Positions 1-5,485 of a DNA stretch of 6,500 nucleotides are shown piece by piece. The notes below the pieces were generated by a model. The model ran no database searches. It saw nothing but the letters and a program-made list of their open reading frames with translations, and was not told the origin of the DNA. The stretch is from positions 1 to 6,500 of the forward strand of contig JAJQAR010000057.1 in assembly GCA_021203705.1 (NCBI GenBank). Reading direction: 5' to 3'. Numbering within the stretch: position 1 is the stretch's first letter; every line of letters begins with the position of its first letter. A program made the translations under genes and the position numbers. The DNA comes from Prevotella sp. (lineage in GTDB: Bacteria; Bacteroidota; Bacteroidia; Bacteroidales; Bacteroidaceae).

Positions 1-2046
1 ATGGCTTTTTGCATATTCTTCTTCAGTAAGTTGTTTCCAATAAACCATATACCTTGCATTCTGCGCCTTATAGAAAGGGATAAGTTCGAGGGTGGTCCAC
101 TCACTGCCTTCGTGAGAGACATCAAGGGTGAAAGAGAGTTCCTTTGGATTGCTGTCTATTATCCTTTGTTTTAGGATATTATCACGCTCACCGATTAGCA
201 TAGGTGCGGATGAAAGGCTCAAGGAATCAGTAACAGTGCCTGGGGCGTGATCCATACGACCGATACCAGCATATTGTGCAGGCAGGGCGTCGTAATTGAA
301 ATCATCTGGATTGTTGCTTGATGTGCGGGCTGCCAAAACAGTAGGACCATACTTTATTGCAACATAATCATCACAATCAGGCAGAGGCTCAAGAGAGAGT
401 TCCATAGGGAATGTTACGGTTATTACATCACCTGTTTGCCACTCTTTGTCGAGATATACGTATGAGGCGACACCTTTCGTGACATTGCCTGTAACATCGT
501 TTCCGTTGACTGTTACCTTGTAGTCATCGGTTGTCCATGCAGGGTGGCGGACAGCGATGGTGTAGTTGCCTGACTTGTTGACCGTGATAATGGAGGTATC
601 ACCGTAGGGGAAAGCAGTTTCCTGTGTCAGCGAGAAAATGTCATTGTCGAGTTTGCTTGCCGTGAAAAGGTTTATCCATAATGTGGAATTGTCGGTACTG
701 TGAGTATAAATGAAATCACCGTACTTGCTATGGTTCTCCATGCCGCTACCAACGCAACACCACATAGCCTTGTTAGCAACGGAATAGACACGGTAGCTTT
801 GTGGGCGCAGAGGAGTGAAATAAACATACCCGCCAGTTATTGGGTCTTGTGTGGAGAGGATATGATTAAGCATGGCCTTCTCATAGAAATCAGCATACTT
901 GGCATCGTGGAAATCATCAAAGAGGTTTTCCGTAAGTTTAAGCATATTGTAAGTGTTACACGTCTCAGGACCGTTGCTATTGTTGATATAGTTACTGTTT
1001 TTTGATTGAGGGAACAGATGTTCGTCAACGCTATTACCTCCAATAGCTATAGTGCGGTTATCCACCATATCAGTCCAGTAATTTATTGCTGCCGTATAGT
1101 ATTCAGAAGCAGAAGGGTCAACTTGCGAGATGCGTTCGAAACCGATATATTTCGGCACTTGCGTGTTGGAATGTTTATAATCAAGAAAAGTTGTGTTGAG
1201 AGTTTGCATGCCATTGAGCATTTTCTTGTGGGAATATTTCTTTGCGGCAGCGAGATAACGGTCATCATTTGTGAGCGAGTACAGATCAGCGAGTACCTCG
1301 TTCATTCCACCGTGTTCATTTGCCAAAACCAACGTGTCCATGTCGCACTCATCAATTTTCGACACCACATTAATAGCCCAGTCACCCATGCCTTTTAACA
1401 TATCAAAAGCAGTATTATTGCCTGTGTAGATATAAGCATCACGCAGACCGGCGAAGATTTTGTGGATTACGTAGAAAGGAACCCACGCCCAGCGTTCATT
1501 CAACTGAGCGTTGCTGCCATTGTAGAGGTCTGTCCAGATGCTGTTATCTGGCAGACCGCCGATATAACCTTTTAGTCCTTCGGTGTTGTTATCGAAAGCC
1601 CGTTGGCAGTCGTTCAAGATATTAACGATATAATTAATCTTATTCAGCAGAGAATCCTTGATTGCATTATCATGGCAGGCAGCGTAAGCCAACGATAGGG
1701 CAGAGAGATAATGACCGCCCTCATGACCGTCGAGCGCAAATGAAGGATAGTCTGTCCAATTCTCAAAATTAGGGTGAAGCATCTCCCAATTATAGTAACG
1801 ACTTGCACTGTCGCTTGTTTCTGACAATCCTGCCTGACGCACAAAAGGAGTGAGTAAACGATTGGTATCATACAAGAACAACTGGTTTATGTTGCGGTCC
1901 ATAGCCGTTTTAAAAGGACTGTCGAGGAGAGTAACATCGCTCAATGCAAAATGTTGAGGGTATAATATATTTTGTGCCTTTGTCGGGATGCCGATAAAGG
2001 TGAGACAAATTATAACCAGTAGTTTTATAGTGCTTTCCTTTTTCAT
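1..2046 (-). CDS. Secreted GH127/GH146-family beta-L-arabinofuranosidase (DUF1680 type), C-terminus cut by window edge
   Basis: Open frame of 682 codons without a stop, read from an ATG at 2046 and running off the left edge; the family is usually around 800 residues, so the C-terminal beta domains are partly missing. Residues 1-24 form a signal peptide (Lys-rich start, hydrophobic 9-20, likely cleavage after TKA). The (alpha/alpha)6-barrel motifs are LDGHEGGHYLSAL (105-117), the GYIGG region, ANEHGGMNEV (242-251), GPETCNTYNMLK (E361, C363) and MWCCVGSGMENH (C430, C431). In the characterised Bifidobacterium enzyme HypBA1, one Glu and three Cys bind zinc, and the first Cys of the CC pair is the nucleophile. 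By analogy E361, C363, C430 and C431 form that site, C430 is the nucleophile and E342 (in GGNSVDEH) is a candidate acid/base. It would release beta-L-arabinofuranose from plant glycans in the periplasm or at the surface. From memory the motifs resemble the Bacteroides GH146 type slightly more than GH127. The family call is firm; the exact substrate is inferred. Confidence 0.93.
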   Translation of the reverse strand, partial: MKKESTIKLLVIICLTFIGIPTKAQNILYPQHFALSDVTLLDSPFKTAMDRNINQLFLYDTNRLLTPFVRQAGLSETSDSASRYYNWEMLHPNFENWTDYPSFALDGHEGGHYLSALSLAYAACHDNAIKDSLLNKINYIVNILNDCQRAFDNNTEGLKGYIGGLPDNSIWTDLYNGSNAQLNERWAWVPFYVIHKIFAGLRDAYIYTGNNTAFDMLKGMGDWAINVVSKIDECDMDTLVLANEHGGMNEVLADLYSLTNDDRYLAAAKKYSHKKMLNGMQTLNTTFLDYKHSNTQVPKYIGFERISQVDPSASEYYTAAINYWTDMVDNRTIAIGGNSVDEHLFPQSKNSNYINNSNGPETCNTYNMLKLTENLFDDFHDAKYADFYEKAMLNHILSTQDPITGGYVYFTPLRPQSYRVYSVANKAMWCCVGSGMENHSKYGDFIYTHSTDNSTLWINLFTASKLDNDIFSLTQETAFPYGDTSIITVNKSGNYTIAVRHPAWTTDDYKVTVNGNDVTGNVTKGVASYVYLDKEWQTGDVITVTFPMELSLEPLPDCDDYVAIKYGPTVLAARTSSNNPDDFNYDALPAQYAGIGRMDHAPGTVTDSLSLSSAPMLIGERDNILKQRIIDSNPKELSFTLDVSHEGSEWTTLELIPFYKAQNARYMVYWKQLTEEEYAKSH

Positions 2047-2082
2047 ATTATTTGATAAAAGTTATGTTTATTGTTCTGCGTA

Positions 2083-2149
2083 CAAAATTACAGAAATAAT
2101 TGTAAAACAACACCCAAAGGTGTAACAAAGATTATTTGAGATGTTACGA
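2083..2149 (-). promoter_or_regulatory. Promoter of the GH127/146 gene: -7 box plus upstream TGTAACA dyad
   Basis: On the minus strand 2090-2083 reads TAATTTTG, a match to the Bacteroidota -7 consensus TAnnTTTG, 37-44 bp upstream of the ATG. This would give a leader of about 30 nt. No good TTTG -33 box is present at the normal spacing, which suggests dependence on an activator. Further upstream lies an inverted repeat, TGTAACA (2121-2127), 14 bp, TGTTACG (2142-2148), with half-sites 21 bp apart (two helical turns). The same -7 octamer and dyad, with identical spacing, precede the gene starting at 4160. The promoter role is inferred from consensus and from this recurrence. Confidence 0.6.
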
Positions 2150-2328
2150 AAAAGTGTATTATGGGTATAAGTTTAGTAAAAAGTTTTATCAATCACTAAT
2201 ATTTTTTGTATTTTTGCACTTGATTATTGTCTCTACTATGCTTGATAAAAAGCAAAACATAGCCAGCGCAACGGATAAATAAGAGCATTCTTTCATGTTA
2301 AAATACATTAATTTGGTTACTGTTTAGG
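2150..2328. other. Intergenic DNA between divergent genes, no gene seen
   Basis: AT-rich DNA between the GH127/146 promoter and the operator palindrome of the toxin-antitoxin module. No open frame here looks coding on either strand. A plus-strand octamer TATTTTTG at 2209-2216 fits TAnnTTTG and could be an alternative promoter for the toxin-antitoxin genes with a leader of about 150 nt, but it lacks a TTTG at the proper -33 distance. A weak CTATG/CATAG inverted pair lies near 2235-2265. Nothing else is supportable. Confidence 0.5.
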
Positions 2329-2358
2329 TATTATTTGCTACATTTGTAGCAAATAATA
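2329..2358 (+). promoter_or_regulatory. Perfect 30-bp palindrome with embedded -7 box: likely autoregulatory operator/promoter of the toxin-antitoxin pair
   Basis: TATTATTTGCTACA (2329-2342) is followed by TT and then its exact reverse complement TGTAGCAAATAATA (2345-2358), giving 14-bp arms without a mismatch. It ends 12 bp before the antitoxin ATG. Across its centre, TACATTTG (2339-2346) matches the Bacteroidota -7 consensus TAnnTTTG; TTTG at 2312-2315 is a possible -33 element with a somewhat long 23-bp gap. Antitoxins of the Phd/YefM class repress their own operon by binding palindromes of this kind. A repressor dimer bound here would cover the -7 box. The palindrome is observed; its operator role is inferred. 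Confidence 0.72.
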
Positions 2359-2370
2359 ATATTATGCATT

Positions 2371-2604
2371 ATGCACGTAATATCTTTAAGTAAATTCAGG
2401 ACAAATCAGACACAAACACTTATCCGTGCGTTGCAAGGAGAATCAGTTCTTTTAACTTCTCGGTTAGGAGCATTTAAATTGACACCAGTAACAGCAGAGG
2501 AAAAAATTGTCAGTAGGATAAGTGAGGGAATGGAAGAAGTAAAACTTATTGAGGCTGGAAAATTGCCTGCCAAGAAAGCAAAAGATTTTCTCAATGAGCT
2601 TTAA
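2371..2604 (+). CDS. Type II antitoxin, Phd/YefM-like
   Basis: Seventy-seven residues, a usual length for the family. The N-terminal part (about 1-40, MHVISLSKFRTNQ… then GESVLLTSRLGAFKLTPV) has the beta-alpha-alpha-beta-beta pattern of Phd/YefM DNA-binding antitoxins, including the characteristic S-x-F-R-x-N-Q segment and the strand ending in KLTPV. The C-terminal part (about 47-77, …GMEEVKLIEAGKLPAKKAKDFLNEL) is a charged helical tail of the sort that wraps around and blocks the partner toxin. The ATG at 2371 matches the usual family start; an ATG at 2364 is in another frame and opens only a very short reading frame. The stop lies inside the toxin gene (11-bp overlap), so translation is probably coupled. 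Expression is probably repressed by the protein itself, alone or with toxin, at the palindrome immediately upstream. It is on the strand opposite to all glycosidase genes here. Confidence 0.85.
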   Translation: MHVISLSKFRTNQTQTLIRALQGESVLLTSRLGAFKLTPVTAEEKIVSRISEGMEEVKLIEAGKLPAKKAKDFLNEL

Positions 2605-2878
2605 TATAATAACTACCCCTCATTTTGAGCGTGAGGCGAAAGCCTTGAGAAAGAGATATCAGTCTTTTAAGGATGACCTTGAAAGTTTTATTGACTCTTT
2701 GAGTGAGAATCCATTGCAAGGAGTGGAACTTAGTCCTGGTATTCGTAAAATCCGTCTTGTTATTACCTCGAAAAGACGGGGGAAATCTGGGGGTGCACGT
2801 GTTATAACATATACAATTTGTACTTCTGAGAGTGACGGGCGTGTTTATTTAGTGGATGTTTACGACAAAGCGGATTAA
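2594..2878 (+). CDS. Type II toxin, RelE/ParE-like; probably C-terminally truncated by a stop codon
   Basis: The chosen start is the ATG at 2594 (MSFNIITTPHFEREAKALRK…), which gives 94 residues. The in-frame ATG at 2549 would add 15 residues encoded inside the antitoxin gene that do not look like the family. The fold pattern fits RelE/ParE: first strand FNIITTPHF, two helices (about 9-45, with FEREAKALRKRY and LESFIDSL), then the basic core IRKIRLVITSKRRGKSGGARVITYTI (about 55-80) and a final strand VYLVDVYDK. The SKxxGKSGGARVI segment is typical of Bacteroidota toxins of this family. Such toxins cut mRNA at the ribosome (RelE) or poison gyrase (ParE); the sequence does not decide which. The frame ends at TAA (2876-2878) straight after YDKAD, where relatives usually continue for another 15-20 residues, and those residues are still encoded downstream. 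Whether the short form is toxic is unknown. Confidence 0.82.
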   Translation: MSFNIITTPHFEREAKALRKRYQSFKDDLESFIDSLSENPLQGVELSPGIRKIRLVITSKRRGKSGGARVITYTICTSESDGRVYLVDVYDKAD

Positions 2879-2932
2879 TCTACTGTGGACGTGTCTGCCG
2901 TTAAAAGGATGATTTCAGATTTAGAATTATAA
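2879..2932 (+). pseudogene. In-frame remnant of the toxin C-terminus beyond the stop codon
   Basis: Directly after the toxin TAA the same frame reads STVDVSAVKRMISDLEL and then a second TAA at 2930-2932. This resembles the terminal helix (…I-x-x-[LM]-I-x-x-L-x-L) that commonly follows the YDK-S/A-E/D motif in this RelE/ParE branch, as I remember the family. One base change at the TAA (for example to GAA, CAA or AAA) would restore a 112-residue toxin. The reading is direct; its interpretation as a recent nonsense mutation is inferred. Alternatives are a sequencing error or stop-codon readthrough. Confidence 0.6.
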
Positions 2933-2940
2933 GTGAAGAT

Positions 2941-2979
2941 AAGAAACGGGCTGACTTTCAAAAAGTCAGCCCGTTTCTT
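2941..2979. terminator. Strong bidirectional intrinsic terminator between convergent genes
   Basis: A perfect 18-bp stem (AAGAAACGGGCTGACTTT, 2941-2958, and its complement 2962-2979) with a 3-nt loop. The GC-rich core is flanked by A-rich sequence on the left and TTTCTT on the right, so an RNA from either strand ends in a U-rich arm. It lies 62 bp past the toxin stop and about 77 bp past the stop of the minus-strand gene at 3057, where two convergent transcription units meet. It probably ends both. Confidence 0.88.
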
Positions 2980-3056
2980 GTTGTGTCGTGTCATGTTTGA
3001 TGACACTCCTGATTTTAATCGGACACCAAAATATCTATGAAAAAAATTACTATCAA

Positions 3057-4160
3057 TTATCTTACGACAACCTTGCGACCATTGATGATGTAAATGCCGC
3101 GTGAGAGAGACTTCAAGGAAGAAGCATCATCACTTACTTTCACACCTGTCAATGTGTATACACCATTCTTAGATTGAGTTGCCAATGCTGGAACGGTGTT
3201 AATGCCAGTGGTTCCCTCCTCATCATCACTTGCATTCTGATAGAGAGTTATGCTTTTGATAATTATACCTGCATCATCAGTAGCACCGAATGTCCAGAAA
3301 CCAGCCATGCTGATACTTGAGAGGTCAAAATTCTCACCTATTGTTATACCATTATCAGTATCTGTTACCATGTTAGTCAGGTCTATTTCCAATGTTGTTG
3401 ATCCCCAGTCGAAATTGTAAATAGCGGCGTTGTCATCATTGTAATATCCTGTGATCAGGCGGAACTGTGCGCCATCAGTCTCACCTTCCTCCAACTCTAT
3501 GACAATTTTAGAATAACCCGAAAGGTCAATAGGAGTGGAATATTCCCAACCACCGAATCCATATTCTCCTGTATAGAGATGGTGAGTACTTGAATCGTAT
3601 GTACCAGTACCTACAATGCTTGGGTTGATTGCAGAGAGATCGAAATAATCTGAAGTGGCTACTACATCATTATCACTTGACTTAGAGAGAGTTATGCTTT
3701 TGATAATTATACCTGCATCATCAGTAGCACCGAATGTCCAGAAACCAGCCATGCTGATACTTGAGAGGTCAAAATTCTCACCTATTGTTATACCATTATC
3801 AGTATCTGTTACCATGTTAGTCAGGTCTATTTCCAATGTTGTTGATCCCCAGTCGAAATTGTAAATAGCGGCGTTGTCATCATTGTAATATCCTGTGATC
3901 AGGCGGAACTGTGCGCCATCAGTCTCACCTTCCTCCAACTCTATGACAATTTTAGAATAACCCGAAAGGTCAATAGGAGTGGAATATTCCCAACCACCGA
4001 ATCCATATTCTCCTGTATAGAGATGGTGAGTACTTGAATCGTATGTACCAGTACCTACAATGCTTGGGTTGATTGCAGAGAGATCGAAATAATCCTCAGC
4101 AAATGCTGGAGCGGTTACTGCTCCGAGCAACAATGAAATTAAAAAGAAAAATTTTTTCAT
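3057..4160 (-). CDS. Secreted two-repeat beta-sandwich (carbohydrate-binding-like) protein with T9SS-like C-terminal tail
   Basis: Complete protein of 367 residues. Residues 1-21 are a clear signal peptide (MKKFFFLISLLLGAV…, cleavage after AFA). Two domains follow, 23-158 and 171-306, identical over all 136 residues and joined by a 12-residue Ser/Asp-rich linker; a second linker (307-318) leads to the tail. Each domain is acidic and rich in predicted strands, with conspicuous aromatics (GFGGWEYS W57, FDWGS W104, GFWTFG W141, and W205, W252, W289 in copy 2). The pattern DLSGYSKIVIEL…AQFRL…IIIKSITL recalls jelly-roll modules attached to Prevotella/Bacteroides glycosidases, so glycan binding is a reasonable guess. 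No catalytic domain is visible. Residues 319-367 (NGVYTLTGVKV…SRGIYIINGRKVVVR) resemble the T9SS C-terminal sorting domain, implying export and surface attachment or release. The gene has its own promoter. I recognise no characterised homologue. Confidence 0.85.
   Translation of the reverse strand: MKKFFFLISLLLGAVTAPAFAEDYFDLSAINPSIVGTGTYDSSTHHLYTGEYGFGGWEYSTPIDLSGYSKIVIELEEGETDGAQFRLITGYYNDDNAAIYNFDWGSTTLEIDLTNMVTDTDNGITIGENFDLSSISMAGFWTFGATDDAGIIIKSITLSKSSDNDVVATSDYFDLSAINPSIVGTGTYDSSTHHLYTGEYGFGGWEYSTPIDLSGYSKIVIELEEGETDGAQFRLITGYYNDDNAAIYNFDWGSTTLEIDLTNMVTDTDNGITIGENFDLSSISMAGFWTFGATDDAGIIIKSITLYQNASDDEEGTTGINTVPALATQSKNGVYTLTGVKVSDDASSLKSLSRGIYIINGRKVVVR
3242..3650. repeat. 409-bp direct repeat, copy A (encodes second protein domain)
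   Basis: Compared base by base with 3686-4094, all 409 positions match, including third codon positions. The copies are offset by 444 bp (148 codons, in frame) and separated by a 35-bp unique spacer. The flanks diverge abruptly at both ends (T versus G before, T versus C after). Identity at synonymous sites implies very recent duplication or ongoing gene conversion. Confidence 0.97.
3686..4094. repeat. 409-bp direct repeat, copy B (encodes first protein domain)
   Basis: Partner of the repeat at 3242-3650. In coding orientation it begins at codon 23, just after the signal peptide, and ends after codon 158. The repeat therefore covers exactly one structural domain and keeps the reading frame. 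Recombination between the copies would yield a one-domain or three-domain protein without a frameshift. Confidence 0.97.
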
Positions 4161-4194
4161 AATAAGTAAATTTGTTAGTTTATAAATAAGATTA

Positions 4195-4285
4195 AATTAA
4201 AATTTCTTGCCATGTTTCTCCATTAAAAATGAGGATGATGTCACTTTGTTTTGCCATGACAAAATTATGGCAAGAAAATTTAATT
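4195..4285. repeat. Long spaced inverted repeat with TTGCCAT ends flanking the promoter of the repeat-protein gene
   Basis: Positions 4195-4213 and 4267-4285 are reverse complements in 18 of 19 positions (mismatch at 4202/4278), separated by 53 bp. The inner ends are TTGCCAT (4207-4213) and ATGGCAA (4267-4273). A further TTGCCAT at 4251-4257 makes a tighter dyad, TTGCCAT-N9-ATGGCAA, around the -7 box at 4260-4267. Another TTGCCAT lies at 4435-4441. The expected start of transcription is between the arms, so the repeat may act as a protein-binding or DNA-looping site more than as an RNA hairpin. Function unknown. Confidence 0.55.
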
Positions 4286-4357
4286 ATAATAGAAAATTGT
4301 AACACGTATTTTATGTGATGTTACAAGGGTGTAACAGAAATTTTGCGGTATGTAACA
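4260..4357 (-). promoter_or_regulatory. Promoter of the two-repeat protein gene: -7 box, TGTAACA dyad and two further half-sites
   Basis: On the minus strand 4267-4260 reads TAATTTTG, fitting TAnnTTTG; the predicted leader is about 90 nt. TTGTAACA (4297-4304) and its complement TGTTACAA (4319-4326) form a dyad with a 14-bp gap between the 7-bp half-sites. The distance from -7 box to dyad is the same, to the base, as in front of the GH127/146 gene (38 bp between left ends). Two further direct TGTAACA copies at 4330-4336 and 4351-4357 are again 21 bp apart. There is no good -33 TTTG, in keeping with activator-dependent transcription. AraC-type hybrid two-component regulators or similar proteins are plausible binders, but none is encoded here. 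Confidence 0.6.
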
Positions 4358-4358
4358 A

Positions 4359-4373
4359 TGCGCCAGTGGCGCA
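4359..4373. repeat. Short GC-rich inverted repeat TGCGCCA-G-TGGCGCA
   Basis: Perfect 7-bp arms in an otherwise AT-rich intergenic stretch, 93-107 bp past the GH43 stop and next to the last TGTAACA half-site at 4351-4357. It could help end the GH10-GH43 transcript, but the downstream side on the minus strand (TTGTTACATACC) lacks a clean T-run. It could equally be an operator for the gene starting at 4160. A pyrimidine-rich stretch follows the GH43 stop at 4446-4465. Confidence 0.4.
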
Positions 4374-4465
4374 AAATAATAAAGAAGAAATGCCTACGGG
4401 GTATGTGGCGGGGATAATAAATTATGTCCCTACATTGCCATACGACAAAAAAAGAAAGAAAAGAA

Positions 4466-5485
4466 TTATTTTTTGAACATTTGAGCGAAGGCGGGTTCGC
4501 TGCTGGCCTCCATACTCCAAGTGCCACCGCCATCGATGGTTATGATACGTCCGTCGGCATCATATTCAAGTTCGCAAACTTTAAGGCTGCGGAGATAAAA
4601 CTTGTTGCCAGAGGGGACACTGTCGTGGAAGAAAAGATACCACTTGCCTTTAAACTCCACGATGGAATGGTGGGAGGTCCAGCCAACGACAGGGGTGAGG
4701 ACAACACCCTGATAAGTGAAGGGACCGAAAGGCGAATCACTGATGCCATAGCAGATCATGTGAGTGTCACCAGTAGAATAAGAGAAATAATATTTGCCGT
4801 TGTATTTATGAATCCAGTTGGCCTCGAAAAAGCGGTGAGGGTTGTTGGCTTTCAACGGTTCTCCATTATCGTCAACGACAAAGACAGGGCGGGGCTTCTC
4901 AGCGAACTGGAGCATATCCTTGGTGAGTTTCACAACCCTGCTTGGCAGAGCCTGTTCGTCACCTTCAGGCAAATGAGGAAATTCAAGAGCCTTGTTATCC
5001 TTGTAGCGTTGCAACTGACCGCCCCACAATCCACCGAAATAAAGATAAAAGTCATCATCCAACTGAAAAACACAATAATCGATGCTATAACTGCCACGAA
5101 TCGGGTCTGGTTGCGGGATAAAAGGACCTTCAGGGTGGTCAGCAATAGCCACGCCAGTATGGAAAACATCATTTTTGTCTTTCAGAGGAAAATACATATA
5201 ATATTTATCACCCTTGCGAGCCACATCATTGTCCCACAATTGTCTGCCAGCCCAAGGAATGTCAGCAATGTCGAGCACTTTGCCATGGTCGATTACCTCA
5301 CCATGCATAGGATTATCGGTGGAAAGCACATGACAGTCTTTCATCACATATTGGTCGCCATTGTCATTCACCATGTTGTTGGATTCCCAATCGTGGGAAG
5401 GGTAGATATAAATACGGTCGTTGAACACGTGAACAGCAGGATCCGCCATATAGTCGGCAGGTAATAAATAACGAGTTTCTTTCAT
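4466..5485 (-). CDS. xynB: GH43 (subfamily 1-like) beta-xylosidase / exo-xylosidase, cytoplasmic
   Basis: Complete, 339 residues, the size of a single five-bladed beta-propeller catalytic domain with no accessory module. It begins [21 protein letters not shown] with no signal peptide, so it should act inside the cell on imported xylo-oligosaccharides, releasing xylose from the non-reducing end. The expected GH43 triad is visible: general base D15 (in ADPAVH), pKa-modulating D136 (in [10 protein letters not shown]) and acid E221 (in RFFEANW). H272/H273 in [10 protein letters not shown] fit the usual central metal-site histidine. Motifs such as [36 protein letters not shown] and [16 protein letters not shown] are those of Bacteroidota GH43_1 enzymes. 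Its ATG overlaps the GH10 stop (ATGA, 5482-5485), so the two are co-transcribed and probably translationally coupled. The symbol follows the xynA-xynB pair recalled from Prevotella ruminicola/bryantii. Some arabinofuranosidase activity is possible. Confidence 0.92.
   Translation of the reverse strand: MKETRYLLPADYMADPAVHVFNDRIYIYPSHDWESNNMVNDNGDQYVMKDCHVLSTDNPMHGEVIDHGKVLDIADIPWAGRQLWDNDVARKGDKYYMYFPLKDKNDVFHTGVAIADHPEGPFIPQPDPIRGSYSIDYCVFQLDDDFYLYFGGLWGGQLQRYKDNKALEFPHLPEGDEQALPSRVVKLTKDMLQFAEKPRPVFVVDDNGEPLKANNPHRFFEANWIHKYNGKYYFSYSTGDTHMICYGISDSPFGPFTYQGVVLTPVVGWTSHHSIVEFKGKWYLFFHDSVPSGNKFYLRSLKVCELEYDADGRIITIDGGGTWSMEASSEPAFAQMFKK

Noticed and set aside
954..960. TGTTACA half-site inside the GH127/146 coding region (another at 5635-5641 in GH10)
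   Set aside because: Single half-sites in coding DNA without a partner at 21 bp or a -7 box; expected by chance and codon content.
700..1398. Two adjoining plus-strand open frames (101 and 130 codons) within the GH127/146 gene
   Set aside because: They lie antisense to a continuous, motif-complete glycosidase frame and have no domain features.
2002..2046. Possible lipoprotein signal (Cys at residue 14) in the GH127/146 protein
   Set aside because: The residues before C14 (VII) do not make a lipobox, and a better signal peptidase I site (TKA) follows at residue 24.
2549..2593. Upstream ATG for the toxin, adding 15 residues
   Set aside because: The extra residues are simply the antitoxin 3' end read in another frame. 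Family-like sequence begins at MSFNIITTP from the ATG at 2594.
2988..3006. GTGTCAT / ATGACAC hairpin with 5-nt loop
   Set aside because: Only 7 bp, moderate GC and no adjoining T-run on either strand. The nearby 18-bp stem explains termination better.
3242..4094. The identical repeats as an assembly artefact
   Set aside because: The 35-bp spacer and both outer flanks are unique and encode sensible, in-frame linkers, so a real duplication is more likely; only long reads would settle it.
4424..5464. 346-codon plus-strand open frame opposite the GH43 gene
   Set aside because: It mirrors the GH43 coding sequence almost end to end. Its translation shows no recognisable domain, whereas the minus strand has an intact GH43 with its triad; it is an antisense shadow.
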